From: JBCCFC01 sp965213595
GTDB taxonomy: Bacteria; Chloroflexota; Anaerolineae; Caldilineales; Caldilineaceae
Length of the DNA: 64,000 nt
Assembly: GCA_965213595.1 (NCBI GenBank)
Contig: CBDBZO010000004.1
Span: 248,001 to 312,000, forward strand
Direction: 5' to 3'
Translations under genes and position numbers: made by a program
Notes under the pieces: model-generated
What the model saw: the letters and a program-made list of their open reading frames with translations, nothing else
Database searches by the model: none
Told to the model about the DNA's origin: nothing
In this document: positions 36,016 through 45,469 of the stretch, in pieces
Layout: each line of letters begins with the position of its first letter
Numbering within the stretch: the stretch's first letter is position 1

Positions 36016-36041
36016 TACGGGCACGCCATGGCGTGCCCGTA
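36016..36041. repeat. TACGGGCACGCC palindrome
   Basis: Perfect 26-base palindrome, TACGGGCACGCCA and its complement, the same core as the repeat overlapping the HAD gene stop at 18526-18553. Confidence 0.8.
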
Positions 36042-36155
36042 CCCACCAGTTTCCATCCGTCAAATTTGTCTGCTGAAACACTAGACGGAAGGCGTGAATA
36101 GGTGACGCGTGATTTGTAAGCGACGAAGACTCCACGAATTGACCCGAAAATTTTC

Positions 36156-39100
36156 TCACGTCAGCGCTGCCGCCAGCGCTTCGGCCAAGTGCACGGCCTC
36201 GCGCGACGTAAAATCGCCAATCTGGTGGCGACAGCTCGTGCCGCTGGCGACAACGGTCGTGCTCGCGTCGGCGTCGCGCACGGCGGGAAAGAGGCGATCC
36301 TCGCCCACGCGGTAGCTCACCTCGTAGTGATTGGTCGTGTAGCCGAAGTCGCCCGCCATGCCGCAGCAGCCGCTGTCGACGACCTCGACCTGGTAGCCCG
36401 CCGCCTTTAGCGCCACAATCGTGCTCTCGTTGCCAACCAGCGCCTTGTGGTGGCAGTGGCCGTGCAGCAGCGCCCTTCTTTTTTGGGACGCGTGCTCGGT
36501 CGCGTCCGTGTATTGTTTGGACTCGCGCTCGGTCGAGTCCGCGCGAAATTTCCACAGCGCGTTAAAGCGACCGGCGTCCAGCTCGCGCACCACAAACTCC
36601 TCAAACGTGAGCGCGTTTTCCGCCAGCAGCCGGGCGCGGCGCTTGTCGCTGGCGAGGGTGGGGTATTCGTCGCGCAGCGTCAAGATGCAGCTGGGCTCGA
36701 TGCCGATAATGGGCAGGCCCGCCTGCGCGTAGGGCGCAAGCAGCGCCACGTTGTGGTCGACCCAGGGCTTGGCCCGCTGTGCCTGCCCGCCCGTGATGGC
36801 CGGTCGCCCGCAGCACTTGCGCCCGTCCGCCAGCGCGACGTTGTAGCCCGCCGCCTCGAGAACTTTCACCACGGCGCGACCAACGTGTGGCTCGTTGTAG
36901 TTGGTCCACGTGTCGTGAAAGAGAACGACGGTCCGTTTTCCGTTTTCCGTTTTCTGTTTTCTGTTTTCTGTTCTGGACTCGCCCTCGGTCGCCTGATCTG
37001 CTGGCAATTCGGGAGCAACGCGGGCCGTCTCTTCAGCTACCTTCTCTTGCTCTTCCTCCACCGGCTCAACCGCCTGTTCATGCAGCGCCCCTGCGCCCCT
37101 GCGCCCCTGCGCCCCTGCGCCCCTGCGCCCCCGCGCCCTATCACGCCCCGCAAACCACGCCGCAAAGGTCTCCTCCGCATAGCTCGGCAGCGCGCGGCCA
37201 GGATGGACGCCAATCGCGCTCAGCAGCCGCTTGGCGATTGGCGTCTTCATCGACCAGTTGACCAGCTTGGGCAGCGGCAGCCCCGTTAGCTTTGCCGTAC
37301 GGTAAAGCAGCGCGTTGAGAGCGGGCAGCAGCGACATCAGCCGGTTGAAGATCGGCAGGCCGTTTTCGGCGTAGTAGTGGACGAGAAACTCGGCCTTAAT
37401 CTTCGCCATATCCACGGACGAGGGGCACTCGCTTTTGCACGCCTTGCAGCCCAGGCACAAATCCATCACGCCATACATTTCCGGCGAGTATAGCTCCTCG
37501 TGCGGGATGCGACCGGCCAGGGCGTTGCGTAGCGCGTTGGCGCGACCGCGCGTCGTATCGCGCTCGTCCTTGGTCGCCATGTAGGAGGGGCACATTGTGC
37601 CGCTGTTGAGCTTGCGGCAGACGCCCGCGCCGTTGCACATTTCAATGGCCCCGGCCAGGCCAAAGTCGTTGCTCCAGTCAAAGACGGTGTCGAGCTCGAT
37701 GGTCGAATAGCGGGGGCCGTAGCGCAGGTTCTCGGTCAGCGGCGGCGCGTCGACCACCTTGCCGGGGTTCATTAGATTGTGCGGGTCAAAGATGCGCTTG
37801 ACGTCCTGCAGCGCGCCGTAGAGCGTCTCGCCAAAAATCAGGGGATTGTGCTCGCTGCGCATGAGGCCATCGCCGTGCTCGCCGCTCATGATGCCGCCAT
37901 ACTTGACGGCCAGCCCCGCGGCGTGGATGCTGACGGCCTCCAGAACGTCGATGCCAAGCTTTGTTTTGGTGTTAATTAAGGGTCGCACGTGTAGACAGCC
38001 CGCTGAGGCGTGGGCGTAGACGGCCACGTCGGGAATGTCGGACTGCTGGCCGCAGAAGTCGAGGATTTCTTCGAGATAGCTCGCCAACTCCTCCTGCGGC
38101 ACGCTCACGTCCTCGATGCCGGGCACGGGCTTGTAGTCGCCGCGGCGGCTCATCAGCAGGTTCAGCCCCGCCTTGCGCACCGACCAGATGTTGCCCTGCC
38201 CCGTCTTGTCCAGCACGCGGATTACCGTGCCGCGCCAGCCGCGGGCTTGCAGATGATTCTCCAGCCGCTCAATCTTCTGGGTGACTTCGCGCTCATCGGC
38301 CCCGTAAAACTCGGTCAGCATCACCGCCGCGGGGTCGCCCTCGATAAAGGTTAGCTTCTTGGCCCACTCCGGCTGCGAGCGCGCCAAATCCATGACCTGC
38401 TTGTCCAGCAGCTCGGCGGCGCTCGGCTCGGTTTCGAGAATATCCGGAATCGCGGCGCACGCCTCGACGGTGCTCGCAAAATGGATGACGGCCACGCCCG
38501 TCTGCCTGGGCTTGGGCACGAGGTTGAGCGTGACGTCGGTGAGCACGGCGAGCGTGCCCTCGCTGCCTGTCATCAGCTGGGCCAGGTTGAACTTGTCGAT
38601 GCGGGTGGGGTTGCTGATTTCGGGGCGAAAGCGCGAATCAAAGCTGAGCCGACCGCGCTCGTCGGCGGGCAGCAGCGCGGCGGCGAGCCGATCCAGGTTG
38701 TAGCCCGAAGCGCGTCGCCAGTGCTTGGGCCAGCGCTCCAGAATCTCCGGCATCACGCGCTGGAGCACGTCCGGCACGCGTCGGTAAATCTGCCCCTCCA
38801 GCGAATCCGAGGCCGCCCTGGCGCGCACCCCGTCGAGATCGAGCGGGCCAAAGCGGGCGCGCGAGCCGTCGGCCAAAATCACGCCCGTAGAGGCGACGTT
38901 GTCAGCCATCATGCCGTACAGAATCGAGTGGGCGCCGGTGGCGTTGTTGCCCACGCTGCCGCCAACCGTGGCGCGCTGGGCCGAGGCGGGATCGGGGCCG
39001 AGCATGAGGCCGTGTCGACCGGCGGCGGCGTTGAGCATGGCAAAATTGGTGCCGGGCTGGGTGCGCGCGGTGCGGGCCTCCGCGTCGATGTCGAGCACGC

Positions 39101-39467
39101 CGGTCATGTACTTGCTAAAGTCGAGCACAACGGCTGCACCCACGCACTGCCCAGCTAGCGACGAGCCGCCGCCGCGCGGCAGCACCGGCACGCCGTGCTT
39201 CGCCGCCAGCTCGACCGTGGCCTGCACGTCGTCCACCGTGCGCGGAATCACCACGCCAACGGGCTGCACCTGGTAGAGGCTGGCGTCGGTGCTGTATAAC
39301 ATGCGGCTGTAGGCATCAAAGCGCACCTCGCCCTCGACGACGCGACCGAGCGCGGCGACGAGATCGCCCGTGCCGTTGCGGTCGCGCTGCATATCGGTGG
39401 GCGTCAGGTGCGTGGGCGAATTTTGCGGCGGCTGTGGCGAGCGAGCGAGAGATGGGGCGGTTATCAT
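36156..39467 (-). CDS. Fused FAD-linked dehydrogenase and iron-sulfur protein (GlcD-GlpC type)
   Basis: 1103 residues. The first half is a PCMH/VAO-type FAD domain (PVLPRGGGSSLAGQCVG, VGNNATGAHS) like D-lactate or glycolate dehydrogenases. The second half is a GlpC-like electron-transfer module: a 4Fe-4S region with CNGAGVCR, a lone Cys in GTMCPSY, and CLGCKACKSECP (about residue 667), then two CCG-domain motifs, CCGRPA (884) and CCGMAGDFGY (1033). It probably oxidises a 2-hydroxy acid at the membrane and passes electrons to the quinone pool. A linker (about 770-850) contains two in-frame tandem-repeat insertions: octamer GCGCCCCT (37084-37135) and heptamer TTTTCYG (36931-36975). Confidence 0.88.
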   Translation of the reverse strand: MITAPSLARSPQPPQNSPTHLTPTDMQRDRNGTGDLVAALGRVVEGEVRFDAYSRMLYSTDASLYQVQPVGVVIPRTVDDVQATVELAAKHGVPVLPRGGGSSLAGQCVGAAVVLDFSKYMTGVLDIDAEARTARTQPGTNFAMLNAAAGRHGLMLGPDPASAQRATVGGSVGNNATGAHSILYGMMADNVASTGVILADGSRARFGPLDLDGVRARAASDSLEGQIYRRVPDVLQRVMPEILERWPKHWRRASGYNLDRLAAALLPADERGRLSFDSRFRPEISNPTRIDKFNLAQLMTGSEGTLAVLTDVTLNLVPKPRQTGVAVIHFASTVEACAAIPDILETEPSAAELLDKQVMDLARSQPEWAKKLTFIEGDPAAVMLTEFYGADEREVTQKIERLENHLQARGWRGTVIRVLDKTGQGNIWSVRKAGLNLLMSRRGDYKPVPGIEDVSVPQEELASYLEEILDFCGQQSDIPDVAVYAHASAGCLHVRPLINTKTKLGIDVLEAVSIHAAGLAVKYGGIMSGEHGDGLMRSEHNPLIFGETLYGALQDVKRIFDPHNLMNPGKVVDAPPLTENLRYGPRYSTIELDTVFDWSNDFGLAGAIEMCNGAGVCRKLNSGTMCPSYMATKDERDTTRGRANALRNALAGRIPHEELYSPEMYGVMDLCLGCKACKSECPSSVDMAKIKAEFLVHYYAENGLPIFNRLMSLLPALNALLYRTAKLTGLPLPKLVNWSMKTPIAKRLLSAIGVHPGRALPSYAEETFAAWFAGRDRARGRRGAGAQGRRGAGALHEQAVEPVEEEQEKVAEETARVAPELPADQATEGESRTENRKQKTENGKRTVVLFHDTWTNYNEPHVGRAVVKVLEAAGYNVALADGRKCCGRPAITGGQAQRAKPWVDHNVALLAPYAQAGLPIIGIEPSCILTLRDEYPTLASDKRRARLLAENALTFEEFVVRELDAGRFNALWKFRADSTERESKQYTDATEHASQKRRALLHGHCHHKALVGNESTIVALKAAGYQVEVVDSGCCGMAGDFGYTTNHYEVSYRVGEDRLFPAVRDADASTTVVASGTSCRHQIGDFTSREAVHLAEALAAALT
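36931..36975. repeat. Heptamer tandem repeat inside the dehydrogenase gene
   Basis: Five to six copies of TTTTCCG/TTTTCTG (minus strand CGGAAAA/CAGAAAA). In frame it encodes the peptide TENRKQKTENGK. The same heptamer encodes an identical peptide inside pcrA at 55729-55772. Confidence 0.9.
37084..37135. repeat. Octamer tandem repeat inside the dehydrogenase gene
   Basis: About six copies of GCGCCCCT, encoding a Gly/Arg/Ala-rich RRGAGAQG period on the minus strand. It sits in the linker between the iron-sulfur region and the first CCG domain. Confidence 0.85.
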
Positions 39468-39743
39468 GTGTGTTTTAGAGAGAATCAGCAGGCCAAACGC
39501 GCGTCCTGCAGCAGACGATACGACTTATGCCTTAGTATACCAGCGATTTTGGTCGAGCGAAACTCACGACGCAGCAGGCGGGGCGCACCACCCGAGGCGA
39601 CTCAACCGACCCTCGCGCTTTCCCCCAAATCCAAAATGCACCCTTGACCTGCCCCGTCATTGACAACGACAACGCCCCCCGATATGATGGCGAGCAAGTG
39701 TCAACAATGTCCAACGACAACCCAACCATGCGGAGCGCGCCCG

Positions 39744-40217
39744 ATGACCCCCTCCATCCAAGACCACTACCCCGATCCCTTCAGCCACTGCTACGGCTGC
39801 GGCACGCTCAACGAGCACGGCCTGCACGTTCAATCCCGCTGGGTGGGCGACGAGGCCGTGTGCAGCTTTGTGCCGCAGCCGTACCACACGGCCTTTCCCG
39901 GCTACGTTTACGGCGGGCTGATCGCCTCGCTGGTGGACTGCCACGGCATCGGCACGTGTGCGGCGGCGCAGCGGGCGGCGGGCCTCGCGCCGGGGGCGGA
40001 GCCCGTGCCGCGCTTTGTGACGGCGTCGCTGCACGTGGATTACGTAAAGCCAACGCCGCTGGGCCCGCTGGAGCTGCGCGCGCGACCGGTGGAGGTCAAG
40101 CCGCGCAAGGTGATCGTCGATGTGGAGCTGTGGGCGGAGGGGGAACTTTGCGCCCGCGGCGAGGTGATTGGCGTGCTGCTGCCGGAGCGGTTGGCGACGT
40201 CGATGGCGGGGGCGTGA
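39744..40217 (+). CDS. PaaI/4HBT hotdog-fold thioesterase
   Basis: 157 residues from ATG 39744; the frame opens at 39660 but the first 28 residues do not belong to the fold. Hotdog motif YGGLIASLVDCHGIGTC (central helix) and HVDYVKPTPLGPLEL match PaaI-like acyl-CoA thioesterases; FSHCYGCGTLNEHGL at the N-terminus is a frequent feature of one subgroup. Predicted to hydrolyse acyl-CoA. Starts 276 bases from the divergent dehydrogenase gene; a ferredoxin gene follows 33 bases after its stop. Confidence 0.85.
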   Translation: MTPSIQDHYPDPFSHCYGCGTLNEHGLHVQSRWVGDEAVCSFVPQPYHTAFPGYVYGGLIASLVDCHGIGTCAAAQRAAGLAPGAEPVPRFVTASLHVDYVKPTPLGPLELRARPVEVKPRKVIVDVELWAEGELCARGEVIGVLLPERLATSMAGA

Positions 40218-40250
40218 CGCTTTGGGGGGGAAAGGTGAATTTAATACTTT

Positions 40251-40637
40251 ATGCCCCGGCTAACCATCTACGCCTCTGAGCAAAGCCGCGCTGCGCCAAC
40301 CATACTCAACGTCGACGCGGGTGTGAATTTGCGGCGGGCGCTGCTCGACGCCGAGCTGTCGCCCTACGTGTGGCTGACGCGCCGGCTCAACTGTGGGGGG
40401 CACGGCCTCTGCGCCACCTGCGGCGTCTGGGTCATCGACGGGCGAGGCGAGCCGCCGCCGCCCCAGCAGTGGCACGACTGGCTCGCCGCCCGCTACGGCT
40501 ACCCCCGCCTCTCCTGCCAGCTCACCGCCGACCGCGACCTCACCGTTTATCTGATTCCCGACAAGCGCATCTGGGGCCAGCGTCGAACAGTCGATAGTGG
40601 AGTAGCCGACAGTCGAGCAGCCGACAGCGACTCCTAA
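40251..40637 (+). CDS. 2Fe-2S ferredoxin
   Basis: 128 residues with cluster ligands in CGGHGLCATC (C-x5-C-x2-C, the adrenodoxin-like spacing) and a fourth Cys in RLSCQL about 40 residues later. Electron carrier in the cytoplasm. The core ends near LIPDKRIWG; the last roughly 17 residues come from a CAGTCGA/CAGCCGA-type tandem repeat (40588-40630), which also leads into the stop. Likely cotranscribed with the thioesterase; the redox partner is not obvious. Confidence 0.85.
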   Translation: MPRLTIYASEQSRAAPTILNVDAGVNLRRALLDAELSPYVWLTRRLNCGGHGLCATCGVWVIDGRGEPPPPQQWHDWLAARYGYPRLSCQLTADRDLTVYLIPDKRIWGQRRTVDSGVADSRAADSDS

Positions 40638-40683
40638 TACAGCGCGGCGTCAATAGCTGGGAGTTTCGCAGGTCATCGCCACT

Positions 40684-40735
40684 GGTGGCTAAAGCCCACC
40701 AGCTTGCCTGGGGAAAACCGGCTAAAGCCGGTTGG
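40684..40735. repeat. Two GGCTAAAGCC hairpins between convergent genes
   Basis: GGTGGCTAAAGCCCACC and ACCGGCTAAAGCCGGT, about 17 bases apart. They lie between the ferredoxin and penicillin-binding protein gene ends and may stop transcription from both sides. Confidence 0.7.
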
Positions 40736-40785
40736 CGCTGGTCGGGCCAACTCACTATCTGCCCAATCGTTTATACCGTCGTGCA

Positions 40786-43700
40786 CTAGCCACCCGGCTC
40801 TTCGGCGACCACGTAGACGCGCACGCGCTCGCTGGTGTTGGCGTTGCCCGCTTCGTCGTAGGCGATGGCGTAGACTTCGTGGCCCTCGACATACGTGCCG
40901 TCCTGGGCTTGGATGGCCTGGAAGCCGTCGCCGTAGGGCAGCACGCGACCAACCGGGATGCCCTCGCGCGTGAGGCCGGGCCAGTTTTGCGTCCCCGCCG
41001 CCTCGACGCTGCCGACGTTGCGCATGGTAATGTTCCAGCGCTCGTTAAAGGGCGCAAAGCTGCGCGTCCCCACCCGCTGCCCGTCGACGTAGAACTCGAC
41101 GCGGTCGATGGCGGCATCGGCGGGCACGGCGTTGATGTTGATCTGCTCGTCGGTCTCCATCACAAAGAGCTCGCCCTCGCGCGGGGCGGTGACTTCGATT
41201 TGCGGGGCCGAGTTGTCGATCAGGAAGGGGGCGAGGTACGTGCCGCCTTCGCTGTTCTGGGGGCCGCCGTTGTTGTCCGGGTTGTCTGAGTTGTCCTGAT
41301 TTTCGCCCCCGCCGTTTTCGCCCTCCTGGTTCTCCTCTGGCGGCGGGCTGCCCCCCTCAAATTCACCGGGGTTGACCACCAGCCGAATGGTGTATGCGCC
41401 GTTGGGCCAGGCAAAGGTGTCGAACGTTTGCAGCACGCCGTTGCTAATGTCGTCACCGCGCTCTTCGCCGAGCCGAATCCATTCGCTGGGATTCGTGCCC
41501 GCGCCAAACTCCACATACCACGAGCCACCTCTCGCGTTGCCGACGATCTGGAAGGCATTGCCGCTAATGTACGCGCCCGGCAGCGGCGAAATCAGCGCCA
41601 CGTTGGGATTAAAGTCGCTCACGTTGACGGCGCTCTGCTGAGTGGGCGCTTGGGCGTAGCCGTTTTCGCGCGCCCAGTCGCGCGCTTCGTCCGGCAGCAC
41701 GCGGAACGATTGGCGCGTGCGGCGCTCATCCGGCGTGGAGGCGTTGGCCAGCAGCCCCGTCTCGGAATCGATCTCAAAGGTCTGCCAGATATTGTCGTCC
41801 AGCGCGGGCGTATTGTCGGCCAGGAAAATCTCCGAACCGCGCGCCCCACACGAGTTCGTGGGCCGCAGCCCGCTGGGCAGGCAGACCGTCTCCGTCACAA
41901 TGCCGGGCGGGCGCTCGTACCAGCGTTCGGGCTTGCCGCGGTGGTAGAAGCTCATCACCTGGTTCCAAATTGGGGCCGCGCCGGTGAGGCCCGTCACGTT
42001 TTCCATCGACTCATTTTTGGTGTTGCCCACCCACACGCCAACCGTCGCCTGGGGCGTAAAGCCCATGGTCCAGTTGTCCTTGAAGCCGTTGGTCGTGCCC
42101 GTCTTGGCCGCCACCCTCCGATCCGGCAGCGTAAGCGCGGTGTTCGCGCCAAAGGCCGGGGCGCGCGCGCTGTCGTCGCTCATAATATCCGCCATTAGAT
42201 AGGCGACTTCCTCGCTGATCACCCGCTCGCCCTGGGGATCGGCCTGCATCAGCACGTTGCCTTCGCTGTCTTTTACGTCGAGCACGGCAATGGGGTTGTG
42301 GGTGCGGTAGCCGCTGCGCTGCTGCGCCAGCGGAATCGGCTGGCCGATCTGCGTGCCCAGGTTGCCAAAGGTGGCAAAGGCGTAGGTATGGTCCAGCAGC
42401 GTGATTTCGCCGCCGCCGAGCACGAGGTTGAGTCCGTAGTAGCCCAGCGCGTTGTTCAGCCCGTTCACGCCCATGCGGTGCGCCGTATCCAGCGCATCCC
42501 CCACGCCCACCTGGTCCATGACCTTGATGGCCGGGATGTTGTACGAGCGGGCCAGCGCCTGCCGCAGCGAGACGGGGCCGTGGTAGGCCCGGTCGTAATT
42601 CTCCGGGCGATAGACCGAGCCGTCCGGCAGCGTGTAGGCCGTGGGCACGTCCAGAATCATGGTCGCGGGGGTCAGGTCCTGCTGCAGGGCCGTGAGGTAG
42701 ACGTAGGGCTTGAACGAGGAGCCGGGCTGTCGCTCGGCCAAGGCCACGTTGACCTGCCCATCGATCTCCTCGTCGTTGTAATCCAGCGAGCCGACCATCG
42801 CCAGAATTTCGCCCGTATCGTTTTTGATGGCAACCACGGCGGCGTTGGAAGCGTTGTTCGTGTCGCGCAGCCGCGCAATCTGCTCGCGCGCCACTCCCTC
42901 GGCGTACTGCTGCAGCTCCACGTCCAGCGTCGTGCGAATGGTGACGCCCTTCTTCCAAATGAGGTAGGGCTCCTCCAGCGTGTTGAGTTCGCGTTTGACT
43001 TGGTCCAGCGCATAGAGCGCAAAGTGGGGCGCGGTCAGAATGTCAAAGCGCTCGGCGGTCGACTGGCGCAGGTCATCCAGCTGCTGGTTGTAGGCAAAGA
43101 GCGCCTCCTCCGGCGTGACAAAGCCTGCATCGACCATTTCATTGAGCGCAACTTGCTGACGTACCTTTGCTTGATCCGGCGCGTCAATGGGGTTGAGCGC
43201 GGGCGCGTTGGGAATGTAGGCGAGCATCGCGGCCTCGGCCAAGCTGAGCTCGCTGGCGCTTTTGCCAAAGTAGACTTGGCTCGCCGCTTCGATGCCGTAG
43301 GCCAGGTTGCCGTAAAAATTATTGTTGAGATACCACTCCAGAATTTGGTCTTTTTCGTAGCGGCGCGTTATCTCCAGCGCCAAGGCAACTTCCTTGATCT
43401 TGCGGGCGTAGCTGCGCTGGGTGCGCTCCTCTTCGGGAATGATCACGTTTTTGATTAGCTGCTGCGTGATTGACGAACCGCCCTGGATCGCACCACCCTG
43501 CAGATTCTGAATAAAGGCGCGCGTCAAACCGCGCACGTTGATGCCAGGATTTGAGTAAAAATTTTGGTCCTCCGCCGCAATCGCGGCTTCGTAGGCCCAA
43601 AACGACATGTCGCGCAGGGGAATATAGGTGCGGTCACCGCCGGTGGGGCGCGGGTCGACGCTCTCGTAGAGCAGCTGCGTGCCCGTGCTGTCGTAGACGC

Positions 43701-43953
43701 GCACCGTCTGAAACTCTTCCTGCTGCGTGGTAAATTCGCTGGCGTCCTGCACCAAATCGGCGTAGGAGGAATAGACGCCCACCGCCGCCGCCACGCCCAG
43801 GCCGCTAAAGAGGCCAAAGAAGAGCAGCGTCGTCAGCAGCAGGGCGCTGAGGCCCTGTGTCGCGCGGAGCACGGGCTTGGGCCGGTTGACGCGCTTGCGG
43901 GTGCGTCGCCGCCGCGAGATGAGAATTTGATCGTGTCGATTGAGTCGATTCAT
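40786..43953 (-). CDS. Class A penicillin-binding protein (peptidoglycan glycosyltransferase/transpeptidase)
   Basis: 1055 residues. A basic N-terminus and one membrane helix (about 33-55) precede a GT51 domain with the catalytic region EDQNFYSNPGINVRGLTRA and GGSSITQQLIKN. The transpeptidase follows with SxxK in PGSSFKPYVY, SxN as SYN in ARSYNIPAIKV, and KTG in AAKTGTTNGFKDNW. The C-terminal 250 residues are a Gly/Asn/Glu/Pro linker and Ig-like beta domains (IEVTAPREGELF). It polymerises and crosslinks peptidoglycan at the outer face of the membrane. Gene symbol withheld because mrcA/ponA naming is arbitrary here. Confidence 0.93.
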   Translation of the reverse strand: MNRLNRHDQILISRRRRTRKRVNRPKPVLRATQGLSALLLTTLLFFGLFSGLGVAAAVGVYSSYADLVQDASEFTTQQEEFQTVRVYDSTGTQLLYESVDPRPTGGDRTYIPLRDMSFWAYEAAIAAEDQNFYSNPGINVRGLTRAFIQNLQGGAIQGGSSITQQLIKNVIIPEEERTQRSYARKIKEVALALEITRRYEKDQILEWYLNNNFYGNLAYGIEAASQVYFGKSASELSLAEAAMLAYIPNAPALNPIDAPDQAKVRQQVALNEMVDAGFVTPEEALFAYNQQLDDLRQSTAERFDILTAPHFALYALDQVKRELNTLEEPYLIWKKGVTIRTTLDVELQQYAEGVAREQIARLRDTNNASNAAVVAIKNDTGEILAMVGSLDYNDEEIDGQVNVALAERQPGSSFKPYVYLTALQQDLTPATMILDVPTAYTLPDGSVYRPENYDRAYHGPVSLRQALARSYNIPAIKVMDQVGVGDALDTAHRMGVNGLNNALGYYGLNLVLGGGEITLLDHTYAFATFGNLGTQIGQPIPLAQQRSGYRTHNPIAVLDVKDSEGNVLMQADPQGERVISEEVAYLMADIMSDDSARAPAFGANTALTLPDRRVAAKTGTTNGFKDNWTMGFTPQATVGVWVGNTKNESMENVTGLTGAAPIWNQVMSFYHRGKPERWYERPPGIVTETVCLPSGLRPTNSCGARGSEIFLADNTPALDDNIWQTFEIDSETGLLANASTPDERRTRQSFRVLPDEARDWARENGYAQAPTQQSAVNVSDFNPNVALISPLPGAYISGNAFQIVGNARGGSWYVEFGAGTNPSEWIRLGEERGDDISNGVLQTFDTFAWPNGAYTIRLVVNPGEFEGGSPPPEENQEGENGGGENQDNSDNPDNNGGPQNSEGGTYLAPFLIDNSAPQIEVTAPREGELFVMETDEQININAVPADAAIDRVEFYVDGQRVGTRSFAPFNERWNITMRNVGSVEAAGTQNWPGLTREGIPVGRVLPYGDGFQAIQAQDGTYVEGHEVYAIAYDEAGNANTSERVRVYVVAEEPGG

Positions 43954-44009
43954 GGGTGGGTAGTGCGTATCAAGAAAGCGTAGCTTGCGCTTATCGAAGG
44001 GTAATTATT

Positions 44010-44103
44010 CAGGCTCCTGCCCAAGCCTCTCCGTGGCTGCGGAGAGAACGGCCCCCTCTCCCAGGATGGAAGAGGGGTTGGGGGTGAGGGCTGAACGGTT
44101 ACA
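44010..44103. repeat. Dispersed intergenic repeat (CTCTCCC type), copy 2, inverted
   Basis: Reverse complement of the 6582-6680 element over nearly its full length, including the outer AGGCTCCTGCCCAAGCCTCT and the end TGAACGGTTACA. The rest of the 415-base gap (43954-44368) shows no gene; it contains the start-side region of the toxin-antitoxin operon. Confidence 0.75.
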
Positions 44104-44368
44104 TCGAAGGCAAAGCGGGTCGATGTGCTCAACAGATTAAATGCGAGAGCAGCTTCAACAGGCTCGGCCTATGTTGGTCGCAATCTATCCATCAAACAGT
44201 GCGCCATCGTAGCACAAACGCGGCGGGGAAATCAAAAGTTCCGCAGGGTTAAAATGGCTTCGTTCCGCAGATTGAGCCGTATCTGAGGAAAAATCTGTTC
44301 TAGACAAAAGCGCACTGACACGTTAAACTGACGGATAACTGTACGTAAACTGTCTTCAGGAGGAAGTT

Positions 44369-44653
44369 ATGTCCGTTGTTATGCCAACGTTGCCTATTAC
44401 CGACCTGCGCACCAAGCAGCCCGAAGTGCTGAACGGCCTACAAGAATCGCCTGTGGTTCTCACCCATCGCGGGCGCGACGCCGCCGTGCTGGTCAGCCCC
44501 AAACAGTGGAATAAACAGCAGCTTGAACTGCGCCACTTGCGTTTGGTGGCGGAGGCGATGGCAATCGAAGCCAAAGGCGAGCCAACAATTCCTTTGGCTG
44601 AGGTAAAGCGTCGCATCGCCGAGAAGCAGAAAGCGGCGCATGTGGACGATTGA
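44369..44653 (+). CDS. Phd/YefM-family antitoxin
   Basis: 94 residues. LPITDLRTKQPEVLNGLQESPVVLTHRGRDAAVLVSP is the classical Phd/YefM N-terminal DNA-binding fold; the charged helical C-terminus binds the toxin. An AGGAGG-like site (AGGAGGAAG) precedes the ATG by 5 bases. Overlaps the toxin gene by 14 bases. It neutralises the toxin and probably represses the operon. Confidence 0.87.
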   Translation: MSVVMPTLPITDLRTKQPEVLNGLQESPVVLTHRGRDAAVLVSPKQWNKQQLELRHLRLVAEAMAIEAKGEPTIPLAEVKRRIAEKQKAAHVDD

Positions 44654-44876
44654 ATTTAGTCACGAGGCCAACAACTACGCCATCGACTCGCATCCGTACA
44701 ACGAGGATGTGCTGATTGCCATCGAAGAGCTGGCGTTCACCGAAGATGGGTTGCCGCACAAAGGCGTTTATCGCATTCTCAATGGTCGATACGTTTGGGA
44801 TATTGCAGAGCACACTGTCGTCTATCGACAAATCGACGACAGGCTCTATATTATTTTGATCAAGCCCTATCCGTAA
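44640..44876 (+). CDS. RelE/ParE-fold toxin
   Basis: 78 residues, slightly short for RelE/ParE. The pattern WTIEFSHEANNYAID...VLIAIEELA, GVYRILNGRYVWDI, TVVYRQIDDRLYIILI is the helix-helix-four-strand RelE fold. Partner of the upstream Phd-like antitoxin. Target (ribosome-bound mRNA for RelE or gyrase for ParE) not assignable. Directly downstream lies a decayed XisI tail. Confidence 0.75.
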   Translation: MWTIEFSHEANNYAIDSHPYNEDVLIAIEELAFTEDGLPHKGVYRILNGRYVWDIAEHTVVYRQIDDRLYIILIKPYP

Positions 44877-44885
44877 GCTTAGTCT

Positions 44886-44994
44886 CTCCAGCATCGCCAA
44901 CAAGCGGGTCGAGCTGGGCGTGCCGCGCGAGGAGATTGTGCTGGGGTAGGTTTCACCGCTCGTGCGCCAGCATTCGGAGTTTGCCGTGGCGTGA
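44886..44994 (+). pseudogene. XisI 3' remnant, copy 1
   Basis: In one frame the DNA reads IANKRVELGVPREEIVLG, stop, VSPLVRQHSEFAVA, stop. This is the C-terminal end of XisI (fdxN element excision controlling factor), with one in-frame TAG. No XisI N-terminal part is present; the RelE-like gene abuts it. Confidence 0.75.
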
Positions 44995-45016
44995 GTACTA
45001 ATTTTGCGAGATTGCT

Positions 45017-45469
45017 ATGCTAAACTCTCCAGTTGAAACTCGACCTTGGGACGTTGTAAACCATCTCAAAACGGCAGAAGATATTGCTGCCTATCTCGAC
45101 GCTGCGTTTGAGGATGGCGACGCCGCCCTCATCATGACTGTGCTAAAGGGCGTCGCCCGCACCAAGTTCATGACCAATTTCTGCCAGCGCTGGCACATCC
45201 GCGACCTTGCCCTCTTCGGTTCCGCCCTGCGCGACGACTTCCACGTCGGCAGCGACCTCGACCTGCTTGTCACTTTCGGCGATGATGCGGCCTGGAGCCT
45301 GCTCGACCACGTACAGATGGAGCGGGAGTTGAGCGCGCTGTTTGGGCGCAAAATCGATTTGGTGAGTCGGCGGGCAGTGGAGCAGAGTGACAATTGGCTG
45401 CTGCAGCGGGAAATTTTGGAGACGGTGCAACCCATCATTTCGATGGATGAGGTCGTCCATGCATCGTGA
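45017..45469 (+). CDS. Chimeric MNT nucleotidyltransferase with an antidote-type N-terminus
   Basis: 150 residues. The first about 49 residues (PWDVVNHLKTAEDIAAYLDA, then FEDGDAALIMTVLKGVART) match the N-terminus of the HI1420-type antidote encoded at 53119, not a nucleotidyltransferase. From about residue 50 the protein is a minimal nucleotidyltransferase: LALFGSALRDDF, then GSDLDLLV (the GS...DxD active site). Paired with a HEPN gene overlapping its 3' end by 11 bases, as in HepT-MntA modules, where the MNT partner AMPylates the HEPN RNase. Whether the extra N-terminus binds DNA or is a scar is open. Confidence 0.8.
   Translation: MLNSPVETRPWDVVNHLKTAEDIAAYLDAAFEDGDAALIMTVLKGVARTKFMTNFCQRWHIRDLALFGSALRDDFHVGSDLDLLVTFGDDAAWSLLDHVQMERELSALFGRKIDLVSRRAVEQSDNWLLQREILETVQPIISMDEVVHAS

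Noticed and set aside
42298..43458. 386-codon plus-strand open frame antisense to the penicillin-binding protein
   Set aside because: Its opposite strand encodes the SxxK, SxN and GT51 regions of a well-formed class A PBP; no start signal or family in the antisense product.
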